From Herbaspirillum sp. RV1423 (GTDB lineage Bacteria; Pseudomonadota; Gammaproteobacteria; Burkholderiales; Burkholderiaceae_D): a DNA stretch of 64,000 nt. Of this stretch, positions 20,949 through 30,646 are shown piece after piece (the first letter of the stretch is position 1; each line of letters starts with the position of its first letter). Below the pieces are notes generated by a model. That model did no database searches and was not told the DNA's origin. It worked only from the letters and a program-made list of their open reading frames with translations. The position numbers and the translations under genes were made by a program. The DNA lies in the NCBI RefSeq assembly GCF_000577615.1, contig NZ_CBXX010000029.1, forward strand, positions 47,490 through 111,489. The letters are read 5' to 3'.

Positions 20949-22079
20949 ATGCGTATACTTTTTCGTGCAGCGGCAAGCGTCCTGTTTTGCTTGTCCTTCC
21001 CGTCCGCCATGGCGCAACAGAATGACAGCCAGACCGTCACGGTCGGCGTCGTCGCCCCACTGTCCATGGTGCCCGGACAAAGCATGCGCGACGCTGTGCA
21101 ATTTGCGCTGGAACGCATCAACCACCAGGGGCTGCGCATCGATGGGAAAAATGTGACCTTGAAGATGTTCCTGGCCGACGACAAGAACGATCCCAACCTG
21201 GCGGTGCTGAGTGCGCGCGCTGCCGTCGCCGCAGGCGTGGTCGGCGTCATCGGCCACCTCTCGACCGATGCCAGCATCGCCGCAGCCAAAGTCTATCGCG
21301 ACGCCAGCATCCCTCTGCTGTCGCCAACTGCAGCAGGACGCGAATTCACCAGCCTGGGCTACGCCAATGTCTTCCAGATGCTGGGACACAGCGACTATAC
21401 CGCGCAATACTTGGCGGAGACCGCGATCAAGGTGCTGCGCGCCAAACGCATCATGCTGATCGACAACGACACGGTTCTCGGCAGGGAGCTTGCCAAAAAC
21501 TTCAGCGCCGCCGTCGCTCGCCTCGGCGGCACCATTGTCGATACCGACAGGATCCATTTCAAGAGTTCGGATTTCAATACCGCCATGGCCAAGATCAAGC
21601 GTAGCGACGCCGATCTGGTTTTCTTTGCCGGCGTCGTGCCGCAAAGCAGCGCTTTCGCCACGCGCTTCCAGCAGATCGGCCTACGCACGCAGTTGCTGCT
21701 GGCGGGAGGCGCCATCAATCCGGACTTCCCACACAAGACGGAAGAATATCCCGACGGCACGCTGGTGCTGGTCCAGGGCAATCCCGTCGAAAAGGCGCCG
21801 GACTTCAAGCATCTGGAAAAACTATACCGGCAAAAATATACTTCGCCGCTGATCCCGCTCACCTGGCTTGCCTACGACGCCGTCGACATGCTCGTCGAAG
21901 CGATGAAGCGCACCAACTCGCTCAATCCGAGCGTGTTGTCGCCTGCCCTGCATCAAATGAAATTCAACGGTCTGTCGGGGACCACCTCCTTCACCGCCGA
22001 CGGCAGCCAGGAGAATCCGCCCTACACGCTTTATCGCGCCGAGCAAAAAACCTGGAAGACGCTCAATACCTTGCCCTGA
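20949..22079 (+). CDS. Solitary periplasmic binding protein, LivJ-like family, paralog 3
   Basis: A 376-residue receptor with a signal peptide ending SAMAQQ. Very similar to the preceding gene (shared FLADDKNDPNLAVLSARA-like block, VIGHLSTDASIAAAKVY loop, MLIDNDTVLG, VVPQSSAFA), so the pair looks like a local duplication. AAGGAG 6 bases upstream fixes the ATG at 20949. No ABC membrane components are adjacent. It converges with corA, whose stop is 31 bases away, and no terminator is obvious between them. Confidence 0.83.
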   Translation: MRILFRAAASVLFCLSFPSAMAQQNDSQTVTVGVVAPLSMVPGQSMRDAVQFALERINHQGLRIDGKNVTLKMFLADDKNDPNLAVLSARAAVAAGVVGVIGHLSTDASIAAAKVYRDASIPLLSPTAAGREFTSLGYANVFQMLGHSDYTAQYLAETAIKVLRAKRIMLIDNDTVLGRELAKNFSAAVARLGGTIVDTDRIHFKSSDFNTAMAKIKRSDADLVFFAGVVPQSSAFATRFQQIGLRTQLLLAGGAINPDFPHKTEEYPDGTLVLVQGNPVEKAPDFKHLEKLYRQKYTSPLIPLTWLAYDAVDMLVEAMKRTNSLNPSVLSPALHQMKFNGLSGTTSFTADGSQENPPYTLYRAEQKTWKTLNTLP

Positions 22080-22110
22080 AATTTCCCCGCGGCCATACCT
22101 GCAACACGAC

Positions 22111-23076
22111 TCAGTTGAGCCAGCCGCGACGGCGGAAGTACCAGAACGGCGCGATCGCCGACCCGACCATCATCAGGATCGCCAGCGGATAGCCTATCAG
22201 CCAGTCCAGTTCCGGCATGACCTTGAAGTTCATGCCGTAGATGCTGGCGATCAGCGTCGGCGGCAGGAAGGCGACCGAGGCCACCGAGAATATCTTGATG
22301 ATCTTGTTCTGGTTGATGTTGATGAAACCGACGGTGGCATCCATCAGGAAGTTGATCTTGTCGAACAGGAAGGCAGTATGGCCGTCCAGCGATTCGATGT
22401 CGCGCAAGATCTGGCGCGCATCTTCGAACTGGTCGGAACTGAGCAGGCGGCCGCGCATCAGGAAGCTGACCGCGCGCCGGGTGTCCATCATGTTGCGGCG
22501 GATGCGGCCGTTCAAGTCTTCTTCGTGGGCAATGGTGTTGAGCACCGCGGCGGCGGCCTGATCGGAGAGGCTTTTCTTGAGCACGCTGTGGCTGACTGCT
22601 TCCAGGTTCTGGTAAATCCCTTCCAGCGCATCCGCTGAATATTCGGCGTCGGTTTCATACAAATCCAGCAGCACGTCGCGATAGTCGCCGATCGAACCCG
22701 GCCGCGAACGCGCGCGCATGCGCACCAGGCGAAACACCGGCAGGTCTTCGGCATGTACGGAAAACAATATATTGCGCGCCAGGATGAACGCCACCGTCAT
22801 GGTGGCCGAGGCGTCGTCGTCGCCCTCGAACAGAAAATCGGTGCGCAAATGCAGGTCGCCGTTCTCGGCCTCGAAGTAACGCGCGGAAGCTTCGATGTCG
22901 CTGAATTCGTCCTCGTCCGGCAGCGTCACGCCGTAGATGCTCTTGACCCAGGCACGCTCGTCATCGGTCGGCTCGGTCAGGTCGACCCAGACCGGCGCGA
23001 TGTTTTCCAGGTCGCTGCGGCTGTCGATGTTGACCTGATTCAGCCGGCCGTTCTGTAAAACAAAAACATTAATCAT
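22111..23076 (-). CDS. corA: Magnesium/cobalt transporter CorA
   Basis: A 321-residue pentameric Mg2+ channel. A long N-terminal cytoplasmic funnel domain rich in acidic residues is followed by two C-terminal membrane helices, with the signature YGMNF (GMN 281-283) at the pore mouth. The C-terminus WYFRRRGWLN is typical of the family. It is last in a minus-strand series after mtgA; the ~200 bases between them contain no gene I can identify. Confidence 0.95.
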   Translation of the reverse strand: MINVFVLQNGRLNQVNIDSRSDLENIAPVWVDLTEPTDDERAWVKSIYGVTLPDEDEFSDIEASARYFEAENGDLHLRTDFLFEGDDDASATMTVAFILARNILFSVHAEDLPVFRLVRMRARSRPGSIGDYRDVLLDLYETDAEYSADALEGIYQNLEAVSHSVLKKSLSDQAAAAVLNTIAHEEDLNGRIRRNMMDTRRAVSFLMRGRLLSSDQFEDARQILRDIESLDGHTAFLFDKINFLMDATVGFININQNKIIKIFSVASVAFLPPTLIASIYGMNFKVMPELDWLIGYPLAILMMVGSAIAPFWYFRRRGWLN

Positions 23077-23278
23077 GTGAGCTCACTGTCAGGACAAGAC
23101 GACCGGAAGACTGGCATACCATTATCACAAGGCGATGACGCCTGCATCATCCGCCGCGGCTGCGGCACCGCTGCAACAGCGCCTCCCGCGAAACGAACGC
23201 AAGTGTACGTTCAAGCTCAGCGGCAGGCAAGCGCCCCGACTGCCTGGAGGCGTCTCGCTGGGATTGATGAAATGCGTT

Positions 23279-24034
23279 CTACTTCCTGGCCGGCTGCCTG
23301 GCGGCGGGTTTTTGCACTGGTTTTTCCGCGGGCTTGGCCGGCGGCAGTTCGGCTGCGTTCATGCGCCGCAAGATCAGGCCGGTGCGATTGGCCAGGTAAG
23401 CCGAACCGGGATTCTTGTCGTAAAAACGCGGGCGCGGCAGCATCACCGCCAGGCGCGCCGCCTGGCTCGGTCCGAGATTGGCGGCGCTGATGCCGTAATA
23501 ATGCAGCGATGCCGCTTCGGCGCCGAACACGCCGTTGCCCCACTCCACCACATTGAGATAGATCTCGAAGATGCGCTGCTTGTCCATCAGGAATTCCAGC
23601 ATATAGGTGATGACGAACTCCTGCGCCTTGCGCAGGTAACTGCGTTCGCCGGACAGGAACAGGTTCTTGGCCAATTGCTGGGTGATCGTCGAGCCGCCGG
23701 CCACCACCTTGCCTTTCTTGTTGTTCTTTTCATAGGCTTTTTGCAGCGCATCCCAATCGACGCCTTCATGCTCGGAGAAGTTGGAGTCTTCCGATGCGAT
23801 GATGGCGCGCTTGAGGTTGTTGGAGATGCGGTTGTACGGCACCCATCTGAACTGCAGTTGCGCGTTGGGATTCTTTTCCTGCAGCAGCGCAAGTTGGTGG
23901 CGCATGAAGCTGGTCGACGCGGGATTGTGATCGACCCACCACCAGATCTGCACGAAGAAATACAGTTGCAGCAGCAACAGCAAGGTAATCGGCAACAGGA
24001 TCAGCCACAGGAACAGCTTGCGCAAGAGCTTCAT
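23279..24034 (-). CDS. mtgA: Monofunctional biosynthetic peptidoglycan transglycosylase
   Basis: A 251-residue GT51 glycosyltransferase that polymerises lipid II glycan strands at the inner membrane. An N-terminal membrane anchor (about 9-30) precedes the catalytic motif [12 protein letters not shown] (Glu82) and the second motif [16 protein letters not shown] (113-128). A basic Pro/Ala/Lys-rich tail ([13 protein letters not shown]) is an extension of low complexity. It follows aroE by 90 bases on the same strand. Confidence 0.95.
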   Translation of the reverse strand: MKLLRKLFLWLILLPITLLLLLQLYFFVQIWWWVDHNPASTSFMRHQLALLQEKNPNAQLQFRWVPYNRISNNLKRAIIASEDSNFSEHEGVDWDALQKAYEKNNKKGKVVAGGSTITQQLAKNLFLSGERSYLRKAQEFVITYMLEFLMDKQRIFEIYLNVVEWGNGVFGAEAASLHYYGISAANLGPSQAARLAVMLPRPRFYDKNPGSAYLANRTGLILRRMNAAELPPAKPAEKPVQKPAARQPARK

Positions 24035-24124
24035 TTTCTGGTGTTGTTATCTAGAACTCGTTTCATCAGTACCCGCGGAAGCGAACGCGCCCCGGGAGGC
24101 AATGCCATGCAGCTATTGGCAGAG

Positions 24125-24928
24125 CTACTTGCGCAATGCGGCGAAGACATCGGCCGTTTCCGGCCGCACGCCGCGCCACAGGAAAAAGGCTTCCGCCGCC
24201 TGCTCAACCAGCATGCCGAGGCCGTCGCGCGCCACCGCGCCGTGCCGGCGCGCAAACTCCATGAACACCGTCGGCTGCTTGCCGTACATCATGTCGTAAG
24301 CCAGCGTGCTGCCGGAAAACACGCTCGCCGGCAACGGCGGCATGTCGCCTTCGAGACTGGCGGAAGTGGCGTTGATGATGACGTCGAAAGTGCCGCTCAG
24401 GTCCGCGTATTCAACCGCCTCCAGTTTGCCGAAACGCGCGAACTGTGCCGCCAGTTCCTGCGCCCTGGCGTGGTTGCGATTGGCGATGATCAGCGCGGCG
24501 GGCTGCTGTTCCAGCAACGGCAGCAAGGCGCCGCGCGCCGCGCCGCCGGCACCCAGCAGCAAGACACGCTTGCCCGCCAGCGGCACGCCGGCGTTCTGCA
24601 CGATGTCGGCCACCAGACCGGCGCCGTCGGTGTTGTCGCCGAGGATGAGGCCGCCTTCAAATTTCAGGGTATTGACCGCGCCGGCCAGACGCGCCCGCTC
24701 GGTCAGGCGATCGGCCAGCGCATGGGCTTCCAGCTTGAACGGCACTGTGACGTTGGCGCCCTTGCCGCCATTGGCGATGAACACCTTGACCACCGCCTTG
24801 AAACCCTGCAGTGGCGCCAGCAGGCGTTCGTAGCTCATCGACTGGCCGGTCTGCCGTGCGAACTGCACATGGATTTCCGGTGATTTGCTGTGGGCAATCG
24901 GATTGCCGATGACGACGTAAGAATCCAT
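24125..24928 (-). CDS. aroE: Shikimate dehydrogenase (NADP+)
   Basis: Reduces 3-dehydroshikimate to shikimate in the chorismate pathway. It has 267 residues: shikimate-binding SKSP (14-17), catalytic Lys65 in NVTVPFK, NADP-binding loop [11 protein letters not shown] (124-134), and [13 protein letters not shown] near the C-terminus. It lies between a TonB-like gene and mtgA on the minus strand. aroQ and ubiC, which act in the same and the branching pathway, are elsewhere in this window. Confidence 0.97.
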   Translation of the reverse strand: MDSYVVIGNPIAHSKSPEIHVQFARQTGQSMSYERLLAPLQGFKAVVKVFIANGGKGANVTVPFKLEAHALADRLTERARLAGAVNTLKFEGGLILGDNTDGAGLVADIVQNAGVPLAGKRVLLLGAGGAARGALLPLLEQQPAALIIANRNHARAQELAAQFARFGKLEAVEYADLSGTFDVIINATSASLEGDMPPLPASVFSGSTLAYDMMYGKQPTVFMEFARRHGAVARDGLGMLVEQAAEAFFLWRGVRPETADVFAALRK

Positions 24929-24958
24929 AATTATTCTCAGCTTAAGTTCAGCCTGGCC

Positions 24959-25849
24959 TCAGTTGGAACTGCTCAAGTCAGTCTGTAATGTTTCTTCACG
25001 CGTGAAGCGAAAGCGCGTGATGACTTCCCATATATCATCCTTGCCGCCGCTGGCGCGCATGTTCTCGGGAAAACGACCGAACGGTGCCGAGCGCCGCACG
25101 ATCGCCAGCGCCGCAGCATCCAGCGCCGGGTTGCCGGAACCGCGCTCGACACGCACGCCGCCGTCCTTGTCGTAAATGCTGCCGTCCTGGAACACCGGAA
25201 TATAGATCACCAGTTCACCGTACAACTTCTTGCCGTCCTTCTGCGGGAAATTCAGCGTGCCGACCTTTTCGATCTTTTCCTGCAAGGCCTTGTAATACAA
25301 CGCATAACCTGCCTCGCGCGTACGCGCCGTGATCTGCGTCTTCTTCGGCCGCTTATTGTATTCCTCGATGTTCTTCGCGACCTCCGCTTCCATGCGCGCC
25401 ACTGCCTTGGCGGTGTCGAGCAGGTCGCGGGCGTTGAGCTGCGGCTGGACTTCCTTGTGCGGATCGCGCTCGGGCGTGGCGACTACCGGTGCGTTCTTGT
25501 TCATCTGCGCCAGGATTTTCTGCTGTTGCGCTTCCAGCTCGGCTACCTTGCGCTGCGCCGCCTTGACGCTGTCGCCGGTCTCGACCTTGCGCATGTCGGG
25601 CAGCGGCGACTTGGCGCGACCCTGGCTGGCGTTGCCGCCGCCATCCAGATTGGCCTGCGCGATGGCGTCGGCCTTGACCGGCGCCTTGTCATGCTTGGCG
25701 TTGACCAGGATCACTTCCAGCCCGGGATCGGCCGGCTTGAGCCGGAACGCCTCGGGCGCAGCGAAACGCACTGCCAGCAAGGCTGCATGCACCAGCACGG
25801 AACCGGCCAGGGCAATTGTCAGGAAGCGATTTTCAGCGAAAAATTTCAC
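24959..25849 (-). CDS. TonB-like energy transducer family protein
   Basis: About 296 residues. An N-terminal membrane segment (FLTIALAGSVLVHAALLAV) precedes a long periplasmic linker, including a Gln/Lys-rich coiled-coil stretch around AQRKVAELEAQQQKILAQ, and a C-terminal TonB-type domain (VVIYIPVF-like strand LVIYIPVFQDGSIY, then ERGSGNPALDAAAL). No ExbB/ExbD genes are adjacent. The start is uncertain: GTG at 25849 gives MKFFAENRF-type N-terminus; the longer frame begins with GTG at 25918 and would overlap the upstream RNase gene. Confidence 0.8.
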   Translation of the reverse strand: MKFFAENRFLTIALAGSVLVHAALLAVRFAAPEAFRLKPADPGLEVILVNAKHDKAPVKADAIAQANLDGGGNASQGRAKSPLPDMRKVETGDSVKAAQRKVAELEAQQQKILAQMNKNAPVVATPERDPHKEVQPQLNARDLLDTAKAVARMEAEVAKNIEEYNKRPKKTQITARTREAGYALYYKALQEKIEKVGTLNFPQKDGKKLYGELVIYIPVFQDGSIYDKDGGVRVERGSGNPALDAAALAIVRRSAPFGRFPENMRASGGKDDIWEVITRFRFTREETLQTDLSSSN

Positions 25850-25895
25850 AGACTCATCAGCAATATAAAAGCGCGATTTTACGACAAAGCCCAAC

Positions 25896-27977
25896 TCATT
25901 CGGCGGCCGAAGCCGCACCGGCGGTCACGTCGCCGCCTGCTGCTCCGGCTTCTTGCCCGGTTTCTTCCAAGACACCGGCATCGGTCTCGCCTTCAACGCC
26001 TTCCGCAACGTTCTCCATGCCTTCCAGCAAGGCTTCGTCTTCCTCGTCCAGCGGCGCAGTTTCAGCGCCCGGCTGCGCAGCCGGAATTTCCAGCAGGCGC
26101 GCTTCGACGGTCAGGTCGACTTCATCCCAACGCAGCAGATCGAGCTTGACCTGCAAGCCGCGCGCGACCTGCGGCATGCCCGGCAGGCGGATCACCAGCG
26201 GGATGTCGACCAGGCGCAGGATTTCGTCCTTGAGCACCACGGCGTCGACCTGGCGCGCCTGTTCCTGCGCCAGCCAGCGCAGGCACCAATAACGCTCCAT
26301 GCCGGACTGGAAATCGGCATAGCCGGAATAGGCCGAATCGAAGGCCGAGACGATAGCGAACAGATCTGCGTCGCGCGGCTTGAACGGCGCCGCCAGCGGC
26401 GCGGTGACGCCATGCTCGAGACAGGCCAGGATCTGCCATTGGTTGACCAGGTCGGTATAGCGGCGCAGCGGCGAGGTGCTCCAGGCATATTGATCGACGC
26501 CGAGGCCCTGGTGCGGCGCGGCGTGGGTCACCATGCGCACCTGCATCTTGGCTGCCCAGCCGCCACCGCCGCCGCCTTGGGCGCGGTAGATGCCGGGCAC
26601 TCCATGGTCGGCCATGAGCTTGCCCCAGGTGCTGTTGGCGAAAATCATCAGCTCGGCGACGATCTTGTCGAGCGGCGCGCCGCGCTTACGACGGGTGATC
26701 GTGACGATGTCGTCGTCAACGTAGAAATTGAAATCGACGCGGTTGTTCTGCTCGGGCCGCAAGCCGAAACTCTCGCGCTTGGCCATGCGGCCCCGCTCAA
26801 GCACCTGCACCCATTGCCACAGCAACCTGATGTCGTCCTTGTGCGGATAGTCGCCGCTGTCGGCGGCCAGCGCCTCTTCGGTGACCAGCGCGTCGAGGTC
26901 GTTGTGGCGCAAGTTGGCGGAAATCGGCACGATCTCGGCGCGGGTCTCGGTCGAGATCACCGACCAGTCCTGCGGATCGAGCGTGGCATACAGCGACAGC
27001 GCCGGGCAGTTCTTGCCTTCATCGAGCGTGAAGGCTTGCACCAGTGCATCGGGCAGCATGGTGATTTTTTCGCCGGGCATGTAGACGGTCGACATGCGCT
27101 GGCGCGCAATGGCGTCGAGCGCATCGCCGCGCTTGATGCCGAGACCGGGCGCGGCGATGTGGATGCCGACGCGCACCTTGCCGTCGGCCAGCCGGACCAC
27201 CGACAAGGCGTCGTCGATTTCCGTCGTGGTGACATCGTCGATCGAGAACGCCTTGACGTCGGCCAGCGGCAGATCGTCCGGCACCGAGGGGATTGTCACG
27301 TCGGGGAAACCGCTGCCCTTGGGGAAGAATTCGAACAGGAATTTTGCGTAATGCAAATCCTTCGGCGAGGCCAGTCCGCCGGTGGACAGCATCAAGCGCT
27401 GCGGCGTGGTTTGCAGCTCCTTGCAGGCGGCGTCCAGCGCCTTGAACTCGATGCCGTTCTTGTCGGGCCTGAACAGCAATTGCAGCGCGATCGCCTTGAA
27501 CATCTCCGGCAACTTGCCGGCCTTGAGTTCTTCGACGTATTGCGCCTGCACCAAGGCCTGCTGCTTCTTCTTTTCCAGGCCGGCCAGCGCGGCTTGCAGC
27601 GATGCCTGCGGCGCCGCCTTGTAGCGGCCCTTGCCCTTCTTGTAAAAATAAATCGGCGCACCATGCAAGCGCAGCAGCAGGCCGGCCGCTTCGTGCGGCA
27701 GCGGCGCGTGGCCGAAATATTCGGCGCCGAGGTCGGCGAAGCCGAATTCGTCTTCGCCCGCGACTTCCCACAGGAAATCAAGGTCGATGTCCTGCGCGAT
27801 GGCCTGCGCGTCTTCCAGCAACTTGGCCGGCGTCGGCGCGGCAAATTGCAGCATCACGTCCTTGGACTTGACCTTGCTGCGCTTGCCCGACGCCATCTCG
27901 ACCTGATAGGCCTCGCCCTGCTGCGACAGCACGGCGCCTGCCTTGAAATCACCGGATTCTTCAAAAAATAAATTCAT
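25896..27977 (-). CDS. RNase II-family exoribonuclease (RNB domain)
   Basis: A 693-residue 3'-5' exoribonuclease. The N-terminal region is unlike classic Rnb/Rnr (no clear cold-shock repeats); the RNB domain is central (SIDDVTTTEIDDALSV near 254-269, HIAAPG, RQRMSTVYMP, SPLRRYTDLVNQWQ), then an S1-like end and an acidic Glu/Ala-rich tail. Aligned to E. coli RNase II TIDSASTEDMDDA, three catalytic Asp are kept but the one at E. coli Asp207 reads Glu. It follows ubiC by 12 bases. It is neither typical rnb nor rnr, so I leave the symbol blank. Confidence 0.9.
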   Translation of the reverse strand: MNLFFEESGDFKAGAVLSQQGEAYQVEMASGKRSKVKSKDVMLQFAAPTPAKLLEDAQAIAQDIDLDFLWEVAGEDEFGFADLGAEYFGHAPLPHEAAGLLLRLHGAPIYFYKKGKGRYKAAPQASLQAALAGLEKKKQQALVQAQYVEELKAGKLPEMFKAIALQLLFRPDKNGIEFKALDAACKELQTTPQRLMLSTGGLASPKDLHYAKFLFEFFPKGSGFPDVTIPSVPDDLPLADVKAFSIDDVTTTEIDDALSVVRLADGKVRVGIHIAAPGLGIKRGDALDAIARQRMSTVYMPGEKITMLPDALVQAFTLDEGKNCPALSLYATLDPQDWSVISTETRAEIVPISANLRHNDLDALVTEEALAADSGDYPHKDDIRLLWQWVQVLERGRMAKRESFGLRPEQNNRVDFNFYVDDDIVTITRRKRGAPLDKIVAELMIFANSTWGKLMADHGVPGIYRAQGGGGGGWAAKMQVRMVTHAAPHQGLGVDQYAWSTSPLRRYTDLVNQWQILACLEHGVTAPLAAPFKPRDADLFAIVSAFDSAYSGYADFQSGMERYWCLRWLAQEQARQVDAVVLKDEILRLVDIPLVIRLPGMPQVARGLQVKLDLLRWDEVDLTVEARLLEIPAAQPGAETAPLDEEDEALLEGMENVAEGVEGETDAGVLEETGQEAGAAGGDVTAGAASAAE

Positions 27978-27989
27978 CGATTGCTTACG

Positions 27990-28571
27990 TCAAAATGCGT
28001 CAATATTCAATGCCATCAACTTGCCGAGGGCGGGTAAAAAAACGTCGGTCACGAGCATGAGGCTGCCGTGACGGCGAAACAACGAACGGCGCGCATACAA
28101 CGGCAGTTGCACGTGTACATCAAGCACGCTGCCAATGCGCCGCACCAGCGGATGCCCGGCCTGCAGACGCGCAAACTGGATCGGCGCGCGCGTGACCAGC
28201 GGATCGGAAAACAGACTGCCTCCCAGCGGCCGCACGCCCAGGCACCGGAAGAAAGGCCAGGCCGCCGCGGAGGCCAGCGGCGTGACGGTGTGGCCGAACA
28301 ACACCGGTTCGCCGTCGCAATGCAAAATGACGTCGCGCTCTTCGACCGGCTGACGCGGCGTCACACCCAGCACGCCGCATTCATCGCGCAAGGCATTACC
28401 CGGCCGCTGGCGCAGACGCTGCACGCGCAATTCCTCGCAACGCGCGCGCAACTTGAACGTCATCGAGCCGGGATCGGCCAGCCAGGCGCGCAACAGCGGC
28501 GGCGCCTGCACCGCGTTCGGATGATCGGACCAACGTGCGTGCGCGGCCTTCGTCACTGGCGACATTACCAT
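27990..28571 (-). CDS. ubiC: Chorismate--pyruvate lyase
   Basis: Makes 4-hydroxybenzoate from chorismate for ubiquinone synthesis. It has 193 residues starting MVMSPVTK (second possible start at MSPVTK, 28565). Family marks are LLRAWLADPGSMT, ERDVILHCDGEPVLFGHTV (conserved Arg and Glu region), RPLGGSLFSDPLVTR, and the C-terminal RRSLFRRHGSLMLVTDVFLP. Its ATG shares one base with the yqiA stop, so it is translationally coupled to the gene upstream. Confidence 0.92.
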   Translation of the reverse strand: MVMSPVTKAAHARWSDHPNAVQAPPLLRAWLADPGSMTFKLRARCEELRVQRLRQRPGNALRDECGVLGVTPRQPVEERDVILHCDGEPVLFGHTVTPLASAAAWPFFRCLGVRPLGGSLFSDPLVTRAPIQFARLQAGHPLVRRIGSVLDVHVQLPLYARRSLFRRHGSLMLVTDVFLPALGKLMALNIDAF

Positions 28572-29170
28572 CAGCTTAGTGCCCCGCCGCCGGCATGCAA
28601 GGGCGTTATCCCGCAAAAAGCCAGCACGCTGTCGGCGTAATCGGCGAATTCGCCGATACCGTGGTCGCTGCCCTGAATCACGGTCTGTTGCGCGCCGGGA
28701 TAATGCGCCACCATCTCGCGCCAATCCAGTACTTCGTCGCCGGTGGCGGCAATCAGGAAATAGCGCTCGGGGTGGGTAATCCTGTCCACCGTCAACGCGC
28801 GCAACTGAGGGATGTATTCGCGCTTGAATTCGAACGGCGCGTCGGAATGGTATTGCGTGGTCACGCCGACATAGGATTCCAGGTCGCGCGGCGGCTTGAC
28901 CGCCGGGTTCAGCAATACCGCGCGGCAACCGAGACGCTCGGCCAGCCAGGTGGCGTAAAAACCGCCGAGCGACGAGCCAATGATAATCAACTGATCTGCA
29001 GGAAATCGCTCGGCATAAGCCAGCGCCAGCCTGATCGCCTCTTCCGGCGAAGCCGGCAATTGCGGGCAATGATATTCGTCCAGCCGTCCCAGCGCCTGCA
29101 GACGTTCGGCCATATGGCGCGCCTTGAACGATTGCGGCGAGGAACGAAAACCATGCAGGTACAGGATCAT
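28571..29170 (-). CDS. YqiA-family alpha/beta-hydrolase (esterase)
   Basis: A 199-residue UPF0227/YqiA-like hydrolase. It opens MILYLHGFRSSPQSFKA, and the nucleophile elbow is IIGSSLGGFYATW (Ser67). Asp and His candidates follow, the last in QGSDHGIGEF near the C-terminus. Its ATG overlaps the mpl stop by four bases (ATGA, 29167-29170). The physiological substrate is unknown. Confidence 0.88.
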   Translation of the reverse strand: MILYLHGFRSSPQSFKARHMAERLQALGRLDEYHCPQLPASPEEAIRLALAYAERFPADQLIIIGSSLGGFYATWLAERLGCRAVLLNPAVKPPRDLESYVGVTTQYHSDAPFEFKREYIPQLRALTVDRITHPERYFLIAATGDEVLDWREMVAHYPGAQQTVIQGSDHGIGEFADYADSVLAFCGITPLHAGGGALS

Positions 29171-30558
29171 GCCAGTGCGTCCAGCAGCTTCTGATGCACG
29201 CCGCCGAAGCCGCCGTTGCTCATCACCAGCACATGGTCGCCGAGACGTGCAGCTTGCCTGATGGCTTGCACCAGCGCGCCGAGGTCGTCGAAGGCTTGGG
29301 CTTTTGCGCCGAGCGGCGACAATGCCTGCGCCAGATCCCAGCCGAGCACTTCCTTCCCGACGCCCTTGGCGCCGTAGCCGAACACCAGGTCGGCATCCGC
29401 CAGGCTAGCCGGCAAGGCGTCTTTCATGGTGCCCAGCTTCATGGTGTTGGAGCGCGGCTCCAGCACCGCCAGGATGCGCGCCTGGCCGACCTTTTTGCGC
29501 AAGCCGGCAACGGTGGTGGCGATCGCGGTCGGATGATGGGCGAAGTCGTCGTAGACGGCGATGCCGTTGACGATGCCGCGCAATTCCATGCGACGTTTGA
29601 CGTTCTCGAATTTCTCCAACGCGGCAATGGCCTGCGCGGCCGGCACGCCGACATGGCGCGCGGCGGCAATCGCGGCCAGTGCATTCATGCGGTTGTGCTC
29701 GCCGGTCAGCGACCAGCGCACGGTGCCTTGCGGCGCGCCGTTGAAGCCGATGTCGAAGCTGCCGTCGTCGTGCGTCCCGAGCGACCAGCCCGGCTGGCCG
29801 GCGTCAACGCCGAAGTTTTCATGTTCGCTCCAGCAGCCGCGCGCAATCACACGTTCCAGCGCGGGTTCGCGGCCGTTGACGATGAGACGGCCGATGCCGG
29901 GCACGGTGCGCACCAGATGGTGGAATTGGGTTTCGATGGCGGCCAGATCGGGGAAGATGTCGGCGTGATCGTATTCCAGGTTGTTCAGGATCGCGGTCTT
30001 GGCGTGGTAATGCACGAACTTGCTGCGCTTGTCGAAGAAGGCGGTGTCGTATTCATCGGCTTCGATGACGAAGAAAATGGAATCCTGCTTTTTGCCGTCC
30101 TTTGTGCCGGACAGACGCGCGGAGATGCCGAAATTCATCGGCACGCCGCCGATCAGGAAGCCCGGTGCGTAACCAGCATATTCCAGTATCCAGGCCAGCA
30201 TCGCCGAGGTGGTGGTCTTGCCGTGCGTGCCGGCCACGGCCAGCACCCATTTATCGCGCAGGATGTGGTTGCCCATCCATTCCGGGCCGGAGACATACGG
30301 CAAGCCGCGATTGAGGATTTCTTCCATCAGCGGGTTGCCGCGCGACACCACATTGCCGATCACAAACAGGTCGGGCTGCAAAGCGACTTGTTCAGGCCCG
30401 AAACCCTGGATCAATTCGATGCCCTGGGCTTGCAGTTGCGTGCTCATGGGCGGATAGACATTGGCGTCGCACCCGGTGACCTTGTGGCCGGCTTCTTTCG
30501 CCAGAACCGCCAGACCGCCCATGAAGGTGCCGCAAATGCCGAGGATGTGAATATGCAT
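29167..30558 (-). CDS. mpl: UDP-N-acetylmuramate:L-alanyl-gamma-D-glutamyl-meso-diaminopimelate ligase
   Basis: Murein-recycling ligase that attaches the salvaged tripeptide to UDP-MurNAc. It has 463 residues: N-terminal Rossmann HIHILGICGTFMGG, ATP-binding AGTHGKTTTSAM (109-120), YDDFAHHPTAI, and VLEPRSNTMKLG. GICGTFMGGLA separates Mpl from MurC (which has GIGGxGMSG). The start at 30558 is fixed by MHIHILG. It heads a minus-strand run (mpl-yqiA-ubiC-RNase-tonB-aroE-mtgA-corA) and is divergent from the gene at 30647. Confidence 0.95.
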   Translation of the reverse strand: MHIHILGICGTFMGGLAVLAKEAGHKVTGCDANVYPPMSTQLQAQGIELIQGFGPEQVALQPDLFVIGNVVSRGNPLMEEILNRGLPYVSGPEWMGNHILRDKWVLAVAGTHGKTTTSAMLAWILEYAGYAPGFLIGGVPMNFGISARLSGTKDGKKQDSIFFVIEADEYDTAFFDKRSKFVHYHAKTAILNNLEYDHADIFPDLAAIETQFHHLVRTVPGIGRLIVNGREPALERVIARGCWSEHENFGVDAGQPGWSLGTHDDGSFDIGFNGAPQGTVRWSLTGEHNRMNALAAIAAARHVGVPAAQAIAALEKFENVKRRMELRGIVNGIAVYDDFAHHPTAIATTVAGLRKKVGQARILAVLEPRSNTMKLGTMKDALPASLADADLVFGYGAKGVGKEVLGWDLAQALSPLGAKAQAFDDLGALVQAIRQAARLGDHVLVMSNGGFGGVHQKLLDALA

Positions 30559-30646
30559 AGTGAATCTTGAGTAGGAATCCCGAGATTTTACCTGAGCCCA
30601 CCAGGCTCGACGGCGATATCTTCTGCACCGAGGTATCATTGCGACC

